Positions 1 through 18,300 of a stretch of 64,000 nt of DNA are shown here, in pieces. The notes under the pieces were generated by a model, which ran no database searches, was not told where the DNA came from, and was given only the letters and a program-made list of their open reading frames with translations. Positions within the stretch are counted from its first letter, which is position 1, and every line of letters begins with the position of its first letter. The position numbers and the translations under genes were made by a program. The stretch is taken from assembly GCF_008831285.2 (NCBI RefSeq), contig NC_045142.1, forward strand, positions 19,529,354 through 19,593,353, in the 5' to 3' direction. The DNA is from Nymphaea colorata. Its lineage: Eukaryota > Streptophyta > Magnoliopsida > Nymphaeales > Nymphaeaceae.

Positions 1-105
1 GGGCTTATTACATTGAAACAAATTCAAGACATCTGGACTCTGAACTTGCAGTTGAGAAGATAAATAAGACTAGAGAAGGAATTGTTGAGCCAATCGAAGA
101 AGTGA

Positions 106-470
106 CTATGGCCTAGGATACAGGAGCTTCCTTGAAAACGTACATATTTCCTTATCTCTCTCCCTTAGTGAACGTCTTTTCGTTTGAAGGTCCTTGACAT
201 ACACAGAAGAAGGAGTGAATTCAATAGAAGAATATGTATCGTCAACAAGTTTAGATACAAGAACAATGTTTTTCTTTATATTTGGGAAAAGTAGAACATT
301 GGACAAGGATAACAAAGAATTTGGCAGAGGAATTTGTGCATTTCCAGTATGAGCAATGGAATGATATTCTCCTGTGACAATAGATCCTCTTTAAGGGAAT
401 AAATTAGATAATTTACTTGCATCTCTAGTGATGTGTGTGGCAACCCCAAAGCCTATGTACCATTGTCCTT
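106..470 (-). pseudogene. copia protease end and GAG-pre-integrase fragment
   Basis: The minus strand reads WYIGFGVATHIT near 434-465 where intact copia proteases read WYxDSGATHHIT. It then continues into LSLSNVLLFPNIKKNIVLVS near 240-310, which matches the usual segment that follows the protease and leads into the GAG-pre-integrase domain. The aspartate of the D-S/T-G-A active site is replaced by glycine, so the protease should be inactive even if the frame were open. Homology assignment rests on motif recognition. Confidence 0.65.
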
Positions 471-591
471 GATCATTTTGTTTGAAATGCATCCTTGAAA
501 AGGCTGTCATAAGTATTGCTGCACATCATTTGACACGGATTTAGAAGGCTACCCTTGTGTTGTCTGCAATCCTCCCTACTTGTTCTCTTGT

Positions 592-1500
592 TTATGTCTT
601 TTTCTTATTTTGTGGATTGTACCAACAATCTGCCTTACCATGACCTTTCTTGTTGCATAGGAAACAAGTGGAAGTGATTCTCGGTCCTTGGAGGGATATC
701 AGGAGTTGGTAAAATTCCTCTACCACCCTGATCAAAATGACCATGCCCTCGTCCTCCTTGGTAACCTCCACCTCCATAACCATATCCACATCTACTGTTA
801 GTCACTACCACATCGTGAAAACCTTCATCACTAATCTCGGATATTTGTTTTCTACTCATCTCATGTTGAAGAAGTTTAGCCTTGAGTTATTCAAAACTGG
901 GAAGAGTAGGAAGAACTTCTAAAGCAGTACAAAACATATCATGCTTTGGGCCTAGCCCACTCAGAATCTGTTGAACTTTATCACAGTCTGAAACTGCATT
1001 CCCAATCACGGCAAGCTGATCTGTGATTCCCTTCATTTGAGCCAAATATTCCATAACAGGTTTTGATTTTTTCTTGACATTTTGAAATTCTCGCTTTAAT
1101 TGTAGAAGTCACGCTTCTGAAACCTGAGAATATGTGTCTGCAAGTATGTCCCACAACTCTGTTGCACTAAGATCATCAAAAATAGTAGCAAGTACTTTAT
1201 CTGAAAGTCCGGAAGTGATATATGCTACGAGACATTGGTCACTCTCACTCCTCATCCATTTAACATACTCTGGATTCTGCTCTGTTGTGATAGACGACTC
1301 ACCTTTATCATTCTTCACTTCTTAAAAGATAAACTACAGCGGGGCAAGGGAAGTTCCATGTAGATGCCCAAATAGATCATGGCTCCTTATAAAAGGAACT
1401 ATCTGTTGTTTCCAGGTCAGATAATTGGTATGGGTAACCTTTTGGGAAACAAGTTGGGTCAAGAAACTAGAAATGCCATTGTTAGAAGTAGAATCCATGA
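592..1500 (-). pseudogene. copia gag pseudogene
   Basis: A start context at 1500 gives MDSTSNNGISSFLTQLV followed by a TNYLTWKQQI-type segment typical of copia gag N-termini. The frame is then broken by stops near 1325-1345. A middle part near 1109-1318 reads KWMRSESDQCLVAYITSGLS and LWDILADTYSQ, matching the UBN2/retrotran_gag family. The C-terminal part (592-789) is glycine and arginine rich and ends in a complete CCHC knuckle, CFLCNKKGHGKADC. Gag packages the element RNA into virus-like particles. The stop codons make this copy non-functional. Confidence 0.75.
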
Positions 1501-2159
1501 ATAAACAAGAAGGAAAACTTTCTCATGCCGTCAAACAGAATGCCGCAAGAAAGACAATCGTTAGCCTTTTTTTGGGGGCTTATTGAGTCCCTGCTATGCA
1601 CAGAACTAAGACCGTGTGAAACAGATATGAAATTAACGGCACAATAGATATTTAATTCTGCTGAAAAACGGGGCAGAATATAAAGATATGGAATTCTATA
1701 AGCAGACTTGAAAACAAGGCAGAACATGCACAGATTTGATTCTAATATAAGCTGAAGGAAAGATGGCAGAGAATAGAATGAATGATAAAATAAAGGACGT
1801 TTAACACTTCTTAGAGCATGTCTTGATTATTTCAACACGGCTCTATAGACAGATTCAGCTCTATTTTAGGCTAAAGAAAAGAGAACAGAAAATAGGAGGA
1901 ATAGAAAAAAAAAAAGGATGTTCAACACTTTCTTTTTTTAAACATGTCTTGATGATTCAACACTGTTCTATGCTTGACAAACGAATATGATGCAGCAAAT
2001 AAACCAGATGGAGTAGAGAAAAACACAGTAGAAAGGACGTAGAGAGAGGGACAAAAGATAAAGGGTAAGAAGAATGTAAGAGATGGGGAATAAGATGTTT
2101 TTCCTGAAAAACTCAGATCTTTGTCTGGGTAATCTTTGTGGAGAAGTCCCCGAACCGAT

Positions 2160-2171
2160 GCTCTGATACCA
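2160..2171 (-). other. retrotransposon primer binding site
   Basis: On the minus strand this reads TGGTATCAGAGC, the sequence complementary to the 3' end of initiator methionine tRNA that most plant copia elements use. It directly abuts the LTR end CTGACA and so fixes the inner LTR boundary. Confidence 0.85.
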
Positions 2172-2477
2172 TGTCAGTTGGTATATCAGCTTTGATATTC
2201 ACCTCCAAAGTTCAGTCTTGCAGAAAATAAGGAAGAAGAAGACGAGGAAAGAAGGGAGATGACTGCCATAACTGCATGCAGTCTCAACCCTAAACTTTAT
2301 TATCTCACGTTAGATACAAGGCCAGAATAATAAACCAAAATGGTACAGTAAATTACTTCATATGCCATTAATGAAACATAAAGGCACGTGAAAATAAAAC
2401 AGAAATGAAACAGTGCCTATTTCTGACGGGTTTGGGTCTGGACCATGATCCAAAACCTGTCTGGTCATTCTTTAACA
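2172..2477 (-). repeat. 5' LTR of the first copia element
   Basis: The inner edge is fixed by the primer binding site. The outer edge is chosen at the CA of CTTTAACA because this gives a TG...CA unit of about 306 bp (minus strand TGTTAAAGAATGACC to CCAACTGACA). The partner LTR is outside the window, so the outer edge and target duplication cannot be checked. Confidence 0.55.
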
Positions 2478-2511
2478 TATTTTGTGTTTTTCCTCTTTTA
2501 AAGTTGTTTGA

Positions 2512-2513
<2 letters not shown>

Positions 2514-2556
<43 letters not shown>
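2514..2556. repeat. (TA)n microsatellite
   Basis: An uninterrupted run of alternating T and A about 43 bases long, lying just outside the copia LTR. Confidence 0.95.
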
Positions 2557-2560
<4 letters not shown>

Positions 2561-3441
2561 GGCTAACATCCTTACTCCCTTAAACAAAATGGTGGACATA
2601 GCAGGTGCCCAATGTGGAATGCATAGCCCTCTCCCTCTCTCTATTTATGTATATGTTTTTGTTCTTTCTTACTTTTGTTAGACTAGTGATTTTATTAGTT
2701 AACTCTTAAGGGAACTTATCTGTTTCACAATTTCAATTTATCTTTGAGTGGTGCGATGTGCAAATGACTGATGAACCATGTGGTTGATGAGATTCATAAT
2801 AATTTTTTTTTTATTATGTTTTCACTTTTGTTCCATGTGCTGCCTTGTTAATTTTGTTTTAGTCAACCTACATTGGCTGGGGGGAAGGAAGAGAGAGAGC
2901 ATTGGAAGCAGAGTTGTTTTACTGGTAAAACTAGGTTCAAATGTTTTTGTAATAAATAAGGTTCTATTCGCCAAGTATAAATAACACCTGTACTCTAAGT
3001 GATCGAAACTCAAGCCAAGGAAATTGAAAATGTAAATGAAGGGCTACTCCATAGAACTTGTGGATTGTTGATCTTTTAGCTTCCTGTTAAGTCCTAAGCC
3101 CAGAGATAGAAGAGCCAAGGGTAGATCTTTGCAACAGGTGATGTTTTATGATTTTATCCCACATAAATACATTATTCACAGCCTACGGTGGCATCAATCA
3201 AAGCATGTACTGTACAATAAATTAATCTAAAAAATTGGGATGAGGATGAAGCAAAAACCAACTTGATAACAAATCATTGGGCGTGCATAAATGTTTGAAA
3301 GCACACACCAAGGTAAAATTTGCTGTTTATGACTTTTTGGGACGTCATTGCATATTCTAGTACTGTACAATAGATTCCTATTAGGTATTTTCTTCATCTC
3401 GTTCTTGTGACCACTGACATTTTGTTGATGCCATTGCCCAG
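2557..3441. other. gene-free stretch
   Basis: AT-rich sequence with a small (CT)n run near 2627. No ORF here resembles a known protein. It could be intron or intergenic DNA upstream of the possible exon at 3442. Confidence 0.5.
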
Positions 3442-3636
3442 ATATATATAATCAAGGCATTAATAGATTCAAACTCAAATAATGGGGAAGAAACAGCTGG
3501 TCCAAAGAAGAAAACTGGAAGGAACTTGACAACTTCTTCTACTATGTTGGAAGATACTGTGTCTCGGAAGATTCGACGTGAGGAGGACGCCAGTAAGCGG
3601 GCAGAAAGAGCAGCTAAACGTCATATGCATGATTAG
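3442..3636 (+). CDS. possible terminal coding exon, unknown protein
   Basis: A candidate acceptor (GCCCAG at 3436-3441) is followed in phase 0 by 64 codons and a TAG. The encoded tail is hydrophilic and basic, with PKKKTGR, then SRKIRREEDASKRAERAAKR, and ends HMHD. Such a Lys/Arg/Glu-rich charged helix is typical of nuclear protein C-termini, and PKKK could act in nuclear import, but I do not recognise the family. Upstream exons were not identified in 2480-3440. It may be a gene fragment or chance, although the composition is unlike the AT-rich neighbouring ORFs. Confidence 0.35.
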   Translation: MYIIKALIDSNSNNGEETAGPKKKTGRNLTTSSTMLEDTVSRKIRREEDASKRAERAAKRHMHD

Positions 3637-5852
3637 CAACTACATTTCACATCTAGGCGGGAGATCCTTAGGAACGTTATGACGGCCACCCAAGTAGTGA
3701 TCGCAAGTTTACAGTTATTAAATCTGTACATAAAAGTATATGCAAGGAGGTATAGAAGCAAGAAGTTGAGGTTATATTCTTATCATCCTTCCCCTATTAG
3801 TGTTTTCCTTTGGTTGCTGTGATATCTGTTGTGGTCACTGTTTGGTATACAAGAAATGCAACTGTTGTTGTAGCACTTTCAGGATCAGTAGGAACATGTT
3901 TTCTGTATTTTTTAGATATGCTCCTGGAACTGGAGTGAATACAAAACATCTGTATGTACAATGTCTCCTTAATTTATACAAGCAGTTCGATAGAAATTGG
4001 CATCCATAAAGTTGGAACTGTTCAGAATTTCAAATTAACATGTGGAGATTTTCTAATCTACATTGCAGGAAGGCTTTCTAAGGTCCTAAAGAAGCCTTGC
4101 TTTAGTTGTAAAAAGGTTGCTGTGGACTTCATGTAAAGCTTTGAACTCCAATTTAGTCAAAACCCCAGGTCTGCATATCCTTTGATCCGATGCAGGTTAA
4201 AGTTGGCACTTGGCAATATTGCCAGTCTGAGCCATGGTCCAAACTGAGCTTTGTGGTTCCAGTTGCCGAATGGTTCGAGTTGCCGAACTTCTTGTACCAA
4301 GGTGAGAATGTGTAATGTTTGTTTATTGATCCTCCTTGCTTTAAAGATGTGTTAGTGGATTATTAGCCAATACATATTTTATGTTCCTCACTGAACAAGG
4401 TAGGCACATAAATCTTTTGTACAATTTTAAACTAGTTTATTTTCTCAAATGTTAAAAGAGAGAGAGATCACAATATGGTTGATGCAACCCATTACCTGTA
4501 TTTGGGGCTTAGAATTGAAAGTAGCGCGTGGATTTAATCAGTTCAGCTCGTACTAAGCTGATCTCGATTTCGTTCAACAAGTTAATGAGCTCGTGTGAAC
4601 CACTAGCCACACACAAACACGTGTTCTTACATACTGCCCACTAATGTATACTTCCATTTATCAAGTTCATGAGCACAACTTGGAAGCTCAAGATTGAGTT
4701 TTGCTTATATGTTCCCATGGTTAAGACTCGGAACTTCAATATGCTCAAGCTTGAATATTAGCACGCATGTCATACCAGTTAAGTAGTTGATGAGACAAGT
4801 GTTTGTTATCGAGTGAATTGTAATAAGCATGAGCCGAATTCGAGCTACTTTAATAAATCAACAAACTGAGCTTGAACATGTACCTTATTCAGTTTATTCG
4901 GCTCATTTTTCTGCCACAATTACATTATTTTGTCAAACTAACTGGTGCTATCTAAATCGGCCAATTCAACTGTAATATGTGGCAAACGTATTTGATCTTG
5001 CGGCTGATTGCTGCATGCCATGTCAAGTTTTTAATATTTAAGATTTCTTATTTGTAATATTTTTCATATATTAAAATGCCTTTTAGTGTTTCTTGCTGAT
5101 CAGCAACTGATTCAGCTGGATTGACGAGTTTGGCACATTCACTGAATCAGCAGTTTGACAGAGTCAATTTACAAACCGGTTACACCAACAAAGCTAACTA
5201 ATGCCAACAGAGTCGAGCGTGAATCTTGGTTCCTTATGATGTAGTCAGGCGACTCCGGTGAAATGCCCCAAAGGACATCTACAACTTATTTATCAGACCT
5301 GCATATATTAATGATTCAATATTATAATGTTCAATAGGAAATGATTTTTTTTTTATGAAACCTCCAGGACTTGTTAATTTATTGTTTGAAAAATCATTCA
5401 CTCGATCGCGCTCCCCTAGTTCACTGATTTTCCTCATACATGAAGAAAAGACATTAGATTGTACGCACCTCCTATACAACAAGAAACAAAGACCATCTTA
5501 CGCTGATTACGCAGTTTGCCAGAAAAGTTTAATACTTCCAACAGGCCCAGAAGCTCCATTCTTTTATAAGTGAAGAACTTAGAAGTTCATATCTCATTCA
5601 CAAAAGCTCGTTTTCTCGTACCAAAAACTCATATCAAAACTTCTTTCCCCGTCTAATCTCTTATTTGTGCTATTTCAATGCTTTCAGATGCAATATTATC
5701 ACCCCTCATAAGAGGCCCCGGTTATTTCAGCACCTGAGACGCGTCCTGCTACAGAACCAAAATGGTTTGAGTTCAAAGGGTTTCAAGGACAACAAAAGAA
5801 TTCAACGCTCCCCAAACCATCGATTGGAGATACATGCAAAACTCCGGTCGAA
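3637..5852. other. gene-free stretch
   Basis: No ORF with recognisable homology was found. If the exon at 3442-3636 is real, the first part would be its 3' UTR. The rest is AT-rich and otherwise unremarkable. Confidence 0.5.
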
Positions 5853-5898
5853 TAACATCCAGCATATATATATATATATATATATATGCTGGATGTTA
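5853..5898. repeat. perfect 46-bp palindrome
   Basis: Both arms begin TAACATCCAGC and enclose (AT)12. The two halves are exact reverse complements, giving a potential 23-bp-stem cruciform or hairpin. It lies about 310 bases past the RPL10 stop codon, in the direction of RPL10 transcription. Confidence 0.95.
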
Positions 5899-6211
5899 AG
5901 TTCTCTTACCGTCAGTTTGAAGAATCAGCTGGACAATCTGAATAGCATTTTACAGTTTCCACAGCCGGCCAAACTCATAGGTCACCAATGACACAGAATA
6001 ACAGAATAGTTGTTCCAGAATTCCAAGGATAAAAGTTCAACGATTTCAGTTTCAGTAGTAGCAAAAGTGCCCATATCCGTGTGTACGGGGTATGTATAAA
6101 TATCCAACAGGAATAGAAAAACAAAAGGCTACAAAATTGTCGGTAACGTCAAAGTAGAGTAGAGTATCAAGTTTTAACAGCAAAATATCGGGAGTTAATG
6201 GATGAGGAGGC

Positions 6212-12348
<6,137 letters not shown>

Positions 12349-12394
12349 CACGGCGTCGCGAGAGCTCGATCGAGAGAGGTAGAGAGGAGAAAGA

Positions 12395-12431
12395 GGAGCG
12401 AAACCCTAAATCGGCGCACCCCCTTATATAT
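12395..12431 (-). promoter_or_regulatory. RPL10 core promoter: TATA box and telo-box
   Basis: On the minus strand a TATATAAG sequence (12424-12431) lies about 75 bases before the ATG at 12348. The motif AAACCCTAA at 12401-12409 is the telo-box common in promoters of plant ribosomal protein and translation genes. The transcription start is inferred at about 12395 from the TATA position. Confidence 0.65.
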
Positions 12432-12449
12432 GAATTTGCGGCGGGAGGA

Positions 12450-15379
12450 ATTTGGGGTGAAATGGAAATGAACGGATCGGACTCGGATCCGATATGGCTT
12501 TGCTAAGTCAGACTTGGTCTCCTTCAGACTAATCTGGTTTGGCTTCAAAAATTTCTTAGAAAGATTTTCATTTTCAGCCCCACCTTTTACCAATAATTCT
12601 TTTTAGGACCATTTTTGCAATTTTGTTTGAATAAGAGCCACATTCTTCATAATCTTGCATGAATTTTCGTTTCAAAAACAAAAAAATATTAGTTAAAACA
12701 ATAAGTAATCAATTCAGAGAAAGTAATATTGAAAAGAACTGCAGCTAACGTTCTCTTTTCTTCTATCTCTAAATAACGTAAAGCTTATCTCAATCTTTTA
12801 TTAGAGAGAATAGACGGTGGATGGAGAGGGGTGAACAGAATAAATACCCACCCCACCCACCTTAAACACGAGGTTTTCGACGAAAAGCCTGGGGGTGACC
12901 CAACCCAAGCTTTTCATTTTCATGTGAAAACAACCCGATGGCGGTGCGGTGTCCAATATATCTGTACTCCCTCCCCAAGTTGAGTTGATCCACCACCACC
13001 ACCACTGACGGCCGTTGCCAAGCCAAGCCTCTGTCCGAATGGCAGAGGCCTGGCAGCCGCTTCCTCCCCCTCTCCAACTCCCTCCCATCCCATGGTTGGA
13101 AAACTCGACCTATCTATTGTTCACTTGGAAAGGGGGAGAGGCAGCCGCCAGAATGGTGGAGGCCCGTCGCCCCACCGGCAGCCACTGGTGCCCGTGGCTT
13201 TAAGTTCGGAAGGGAGCGGTGAATTGGAGAAGTGAGGGAGGGAGGATCAAGGAGAGAGAGAGTGTGAGAAAAAAAACATGGACGGATGACCCGAACAACT
13301 CTGTTAAGTTGTCCATTTGACAAATAAATCATGGAGCCATGGTTTAATATATATAATATATATATATATCAAAACATTAAATATTCATAGTTTATGCATT
13401 AACAATACTTTTAGAACATCAAAACATATTATTAGTTGTCCTACCACAAGCTTCTAAAACATACGATTTGTTTTTTATCTTAATAATACGTTTTAAAATA
13501 TGACAATTTATTCCATAACTTATCAATATTAGGATTAAACACCATTGTACACTCTCTTTTCCCTTACCCTAAGGTTTAGATGTGGTACAACTTTTAAGAG
13601 GAGTAGAGTCGTGAATTTTTCATGAATGGAGACAAATTGTAGTTTCAAAGGACTAAAATATATTTTTTCAAAATTTATATATAGGATAAATGAATAAAAT
13701 TTACATGTACATTGAAAAAAGAAAATTTGATGAAAAAGGAAACGGTAGGAAGGGGGGAGGATCCCTACTGGTTCTCCACTGGCTGCCACTATTTGAAGTT
13801 TATAATAATAGCACCAACTGGATTCAATAAGACATGTCAAGACCAACCAACTATACTAAACTCCTCGGGGCAAAGTGAGAGGGAGAAAATTATGGATATA
13901 GTTTGAATATTTATTCGAATAATGTTCGCCTTGTTTGGTCAACAACAATGAGTGTACCTATTTCAAGGCAAAATACACTACTTCGTCATTAAGAATGACT
14001 GGCCATCAAGCCGGTCAGCCCAAAGCTCAACAAAGTTGTTTTTGGAATGGCCTGAAATCTTTGTCGGTGGCCCAAACCCAACCCACTTAGTTATCGGGTT
14101 AGACCTGACCATCAATTTTGTGTATGCCGGGTTCCTGGTTTGTGCGCTCATATTTGAAACCATTTTATATTTTAATATCTCAAAAACCTTTAATGACATG
14201 TTGAAAGCTTTTAAGAGTGTCATCAATGACATATGAAGAGTTTCTAAAGGTGTCATCGACAACATATAAAGAGTATCTAAGGGAGTCATCACAGATGCAC
14301 CAAAAGTTTTTGAGTAAACCAATTGCTAGTATCATATGCCAATGTGTGTGTGTGTCCATATATATAGTAGGCCTAGTCGGGCTACTAATTCCCAACTCAG
14401 CCTAGCCCAGCCTAGCAAATTTTTTTAATCACAACAGCCCAAGAGTTAAAACACCAGCCCAAATCCTGCCGTCATGGACTGGGTACCCAACTGCCCCCTA
14501 GCTATTGGGCCGTTTGTTCACCCTTACACTTCTTGGTCTACATCCAGCAACGTTTAATTGCTATAAACAAACCTATATATGTTGCAGTTCTATACACATT
14601 GGGGATAGCAATTTTTTAATAGATTTGCTGAAGAGGGTATTCGATTCCATTTGATTCATAATTCTGGCTTGACATATTTTGTAGGTCAATAGTGCAAAAG
14701 TAAAATAAGAGTTGGGTATTCAACCCATGGGGTTTAGTTCCTTTTCCTTGATGGGAACACAATAAAGTAAACTTGAATTACAACAGCAAAACTTAAGTTT
14801 CTAAATTAGTCGTCTTCTAGCTAGGCGAGCACGACTAGTTTAGACTCAAGTATCTCATTTAAAACTTATATATATCACATCTTTCACAATATTAATACAA
14901 ACAACTCTTATGGTATGGCAGGTTTTCTTGTGTAAGAATAGGTCTAGGCTTCAAACTCGAGGTGGGTCTTTTTGAAGCAAGCTGGACTTGGTCCAACTGG
15001 GCTCGTTAACATCCCTCCAAACTGCACCGGATTAACTTGTCGCGATTTTTTAGCTGCGATTTTTTTTTCGACAACGAGATGAAACGAACTATCCAAGATA
15101 TGGCCAATATTTTCATTGGTTTACCGTGAATAGCAGAAAATTTCGTTTTTATCGCGAGTTTTGCCTGAAACTTGAACTTCAGGCTCCCCCCAGAGTTGTC
15201 CACCAGCCGCTTCAATTTCAACGCGTAAGAGGAACAACATCAAGAGCACGAAAGGGATCTCTTCGTTGTCTACTCCGAGAGAATGCCACCTCTCGTCCGG
15301 TTATCAATCCTTGCATCGCCAACGCATAGATTACAAGGGGTAGCGGTTCCAGGTTTATAGTGAAAGTTTCTTGCATGAA
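12450..15379. other. intergenic region between divergent genes
   Basis: This separates RPL10 (leftward) from the Coa1/Tim21-like gene (rightward). It holds a GC-richer patch near 12990-13210 with several short overlapping ORFs but no recognised protein, a (TA)n-rich patch near 13350-13370, and the 33-bp repeats at 14183-14313. The last 200 bases or so, including GAGAGAATGCC near 15278, are probably the leader of the downstream gene. Confidence 0.5.
14183..14313. repeat. 33-bp tandem minisatellite, about four units
   Basis: Units of 30, 33, 33 and 33 bases recur with a core AAGRGTGTCATC...CATATRAAGAGT. The unit is a multiple of three, and both strands stay open across it, giving 11-residue repeats such as MTPLETLHMSL on the minus strand. 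Confidence 0.75.
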
Positions 15380-18300
15380 ATGGCATTACTCAACTCATCA
15401 AAGTCCTCCAAAACGGTCCTCCATGGCTTCTCAAGGTTGTACTTCCATGACCAGATCGCAAAATCCACTTGGGCAAATGGAGTATTTGCCCACCGGTTCT
15501 CATCAAAGCCTGATTTACATGCACCTTTTTGTAGGATTCCTTTCAGAAACCACAGTGGCAACAATCCCTCACTTGGCTTTTCTTATTTTCATTCTTTGGG
15601 CTCTGAAATTGCTTCAAAGCCGTCAAAGAAATATCGAACTTTTTCACCCTTATCGGAGAAGCTTTCCCCGAGAGAGTTTTTCAGATTTTATTCCCACGAG
15701 TCTACGCAAAGAGGATTCTCTCTAATGGGTTCTTCTGGTTCTGCCCAAAAAGTTGTCCCATCGATCAGATTGCAACAATTCTCTCCAGAAGCGCAGAGGA
15801 AGTTCTTCTCATTTATGAGGAGCTCAGAACCTGGCAAAGTTTTTAGTGGGGAATTTCCAAAATTGCTGGCCAGGCCTCTGGAAGCTGTTAGATCGACGTT
15901 CTCCGGCTACAGAGAAGCTACGGCTCTCCACATTGAAGCATTCTGGAAGAGGAATTACTTGGTGCTAGTGGGAGCTGTTGGCGTAGGCTTGTGCCTTCTT
16001 TTATGGAGGATTATGTTTGGAGTTGCTAACATGTTCGTTGGACTGTCTGAAGGCATGGCCAAGTATGGATTTCTTGCTCTTGCATCTGCCATTGTAGCTT
16101 TCACAGTGAGTTCATTGATCCCTGTGAGCTTGTCAACATTGAGTTTATATGTATTATTGTTCTCCTCAACTCTAGCCTTTTTGAGATCCTTGTCCTTATT
16201 TTCGATAAAGCACGTTTTGCTGCTTTTACAGACAAAAACTTATGCAATTCTAGTATTTGGGACATGTCCTTCTAGTATTTGATTATTTGGATCCTCACTG
16301 TAGGATTGGTTTGAATAAATATGTGCCTGAAAAGTGCTGGTTCACCAATTCTTTCGGCCACTTCACGGAGTAAAATTTGTACCAAGAACATTATAGCACT
16401 AGTGCTCAGTCTTTACTAATTTAAAATTTTCCTCCTGGGGTCTACTTTTGGTTTGAGGCTAGTTTGAGAAGTATAAATTACGCAGAAGATAATGTTACCA
16501 TATTACGTATAACGAGTGCTTTGTACGAGCGAAGTGGACTTGTAGGAGCGAGCTACGAAGCGACTAGCTTCCTTCTTGTTCATCAATAGGAAAGAAAGAC
16601 AAATTCCTCCTACGCGCTACATTTTGTTTCTCACTGGTGTGGAGAGTAGCACTGTATGGATTAAAGTTCCATTTGTGTCTTTTTGCAACTATTTTTCAGA
16701 ACTGGAAGCACTTGCTGCACAGCGAAAATGGGAAGGATAAAAAAAGAATAAAAGAGATTAAACGACATGATTTTAGGGAAAAATAAATAGCTTGTTTTGG
16801 CCTTGGGTTAATTTCTTATTGATATAGTGGAATGTCATTGCTATTGCGGCAGGCAGCCTGGACAGGATTCTGTCTTCTCTTCAGCATTTCAATCAAGGAA
16901 CTGGCAAGCTACTAACATTGAAAAACCATCTTGTTTTGCTGCTATTTCGATGCTGCTTTCCAAAAAATTTTCAATCCTTTATCACAGTGCAGAAGTCATT
17001 CTCATTTTTGACACAGCATGGATTGGCCAAATATGTGCAAGTTGGTGATCCTGATATCTTCTCCATAGTTCGTACCAGTGTGCCTGTCAATTAGTTCTGG
17101 AAAATGTTGAGTTATGGACTAGTTTTATTTAATGCTGAAGATAGTGTAAGTAGGATTGCTGAACTACAACTGGGTTTATGGAGGCAATTTGCCTGTAAAT
17201 ACATGGTGATTTTTTTTCAAGTAGTGTTTTATTTAATCTTTATCATTTCCATATTTCCTTTAGTTAGTTTTCATTAACACCAACAATGAATTTCTTTAGA
17301 TACATCTGCTTTATGAAATGGCAGGTGATGTTCGTTTGTTCAGTACAAAAGGTCCTAGCTGTTGCTTTTTTCTGCAATTAGTTTAGACTTCTGTTTGATG
17401 TGGGTGTTACAGGCATCTACTATATTGCTGCTAATCTAAAAGTTAAAGGTTTAAACATTTTAACTTATGCAGATTTAAGTATTTGGTCATTTCAGTATTA
17501 ATCTATGATTCTATATCATGAAGTTGTTAGTCTTTCTTAGACTAACATGGTTGTCATCTCAAAAATCTATTGTTTTAGATAGTGTTCTTTCTGCCTGGTG
17601 GAGTATATCTTTCTATTTGTACTTTCATGGTACTAGGAACAAGCTTCACATTTAAGGTTGGTATCTACTAGAAATAAGTTTCATATTTAAGGTTGAGTCC
17701 TACAAGTAGTGAACTAGAAAATAAAATAATTTGTATAACAGTATAAGCTTCTATGGGCTGAATTTCAGGGTATGCTTTAAGTCTGAATCATGGGTAAGCT
17801 TGTGCTGGCAACTGCTTGACCTGTTTTGGTGCCTCGAATGGGCAGGAATTTTGTCCATCGTTTGCTGCGATGGAAATCAATTTAAAAATTCAGATCTCTT
17901 TCCTTTTGTACAGTGTGTTTCCAATCTTTCAAAGATGCTCTTGCATAAAGTGCCTGGGTACCCCTCCCTACCACCAGAAAAGTCTCCTATTTCTTTGGCC
18001 TTGAGACAGTGCACATGCTGGGTTTCAAATTCTAGATTGCCTCCAAGTTGGGTGCTTTAACTGACTCATTCATGATCCCTTTATGTATGTTGAAGTTCAA
18101 CACAGAGGATTGGTGGAAGATATGCTCAATAGGAACTATGTTTTTCACTTTTATACATGCAGAATTTGCCCGCATAGAAGGTTGTTTCCAGTGGGAGCCA
18201 GAATGCATCATGAGTACTGAATTCTAGATCTGGTCCAAGTTGGCTGCTTTAGCTAAACCCATTTGTTATAGGCTTATGTGTGTTGTAAATCAACACAAGT

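Larger units (their letters stand above)
1..2477 (-). mobile_element. Ty1/copia retrotransposon, partial and decayed
   Basis: Reading the minus strand from high to low coordinates gives a candidate LTR (2477 to 2172), a primer binding site, a leader of about 650 bases, gag with an intact zinc knuckle, a protease-like segment and a GAG-pre-integrase-like segment. The element leaves the window at base 1, so integrase, reverse transcriptase and the 3' LTR are not visible. This order is the copia order (gag, protease, integrase, RT). The coding parts have in-frame stops and a damaged protease motif, so this copy is not autonomous. The leader holds two diverged copies of a block containing CATGTCTTGAT, near 1800-1850 and 1920-1980. 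Confidence 0.85.

Noticed and set aside
12801-13332. Several overlapping ORFs on both strands in a GC-richer patch
   Set aside because: Open frames on both strands reflect composition; the translations are Trp/Pro/Gly-rich without any domain.
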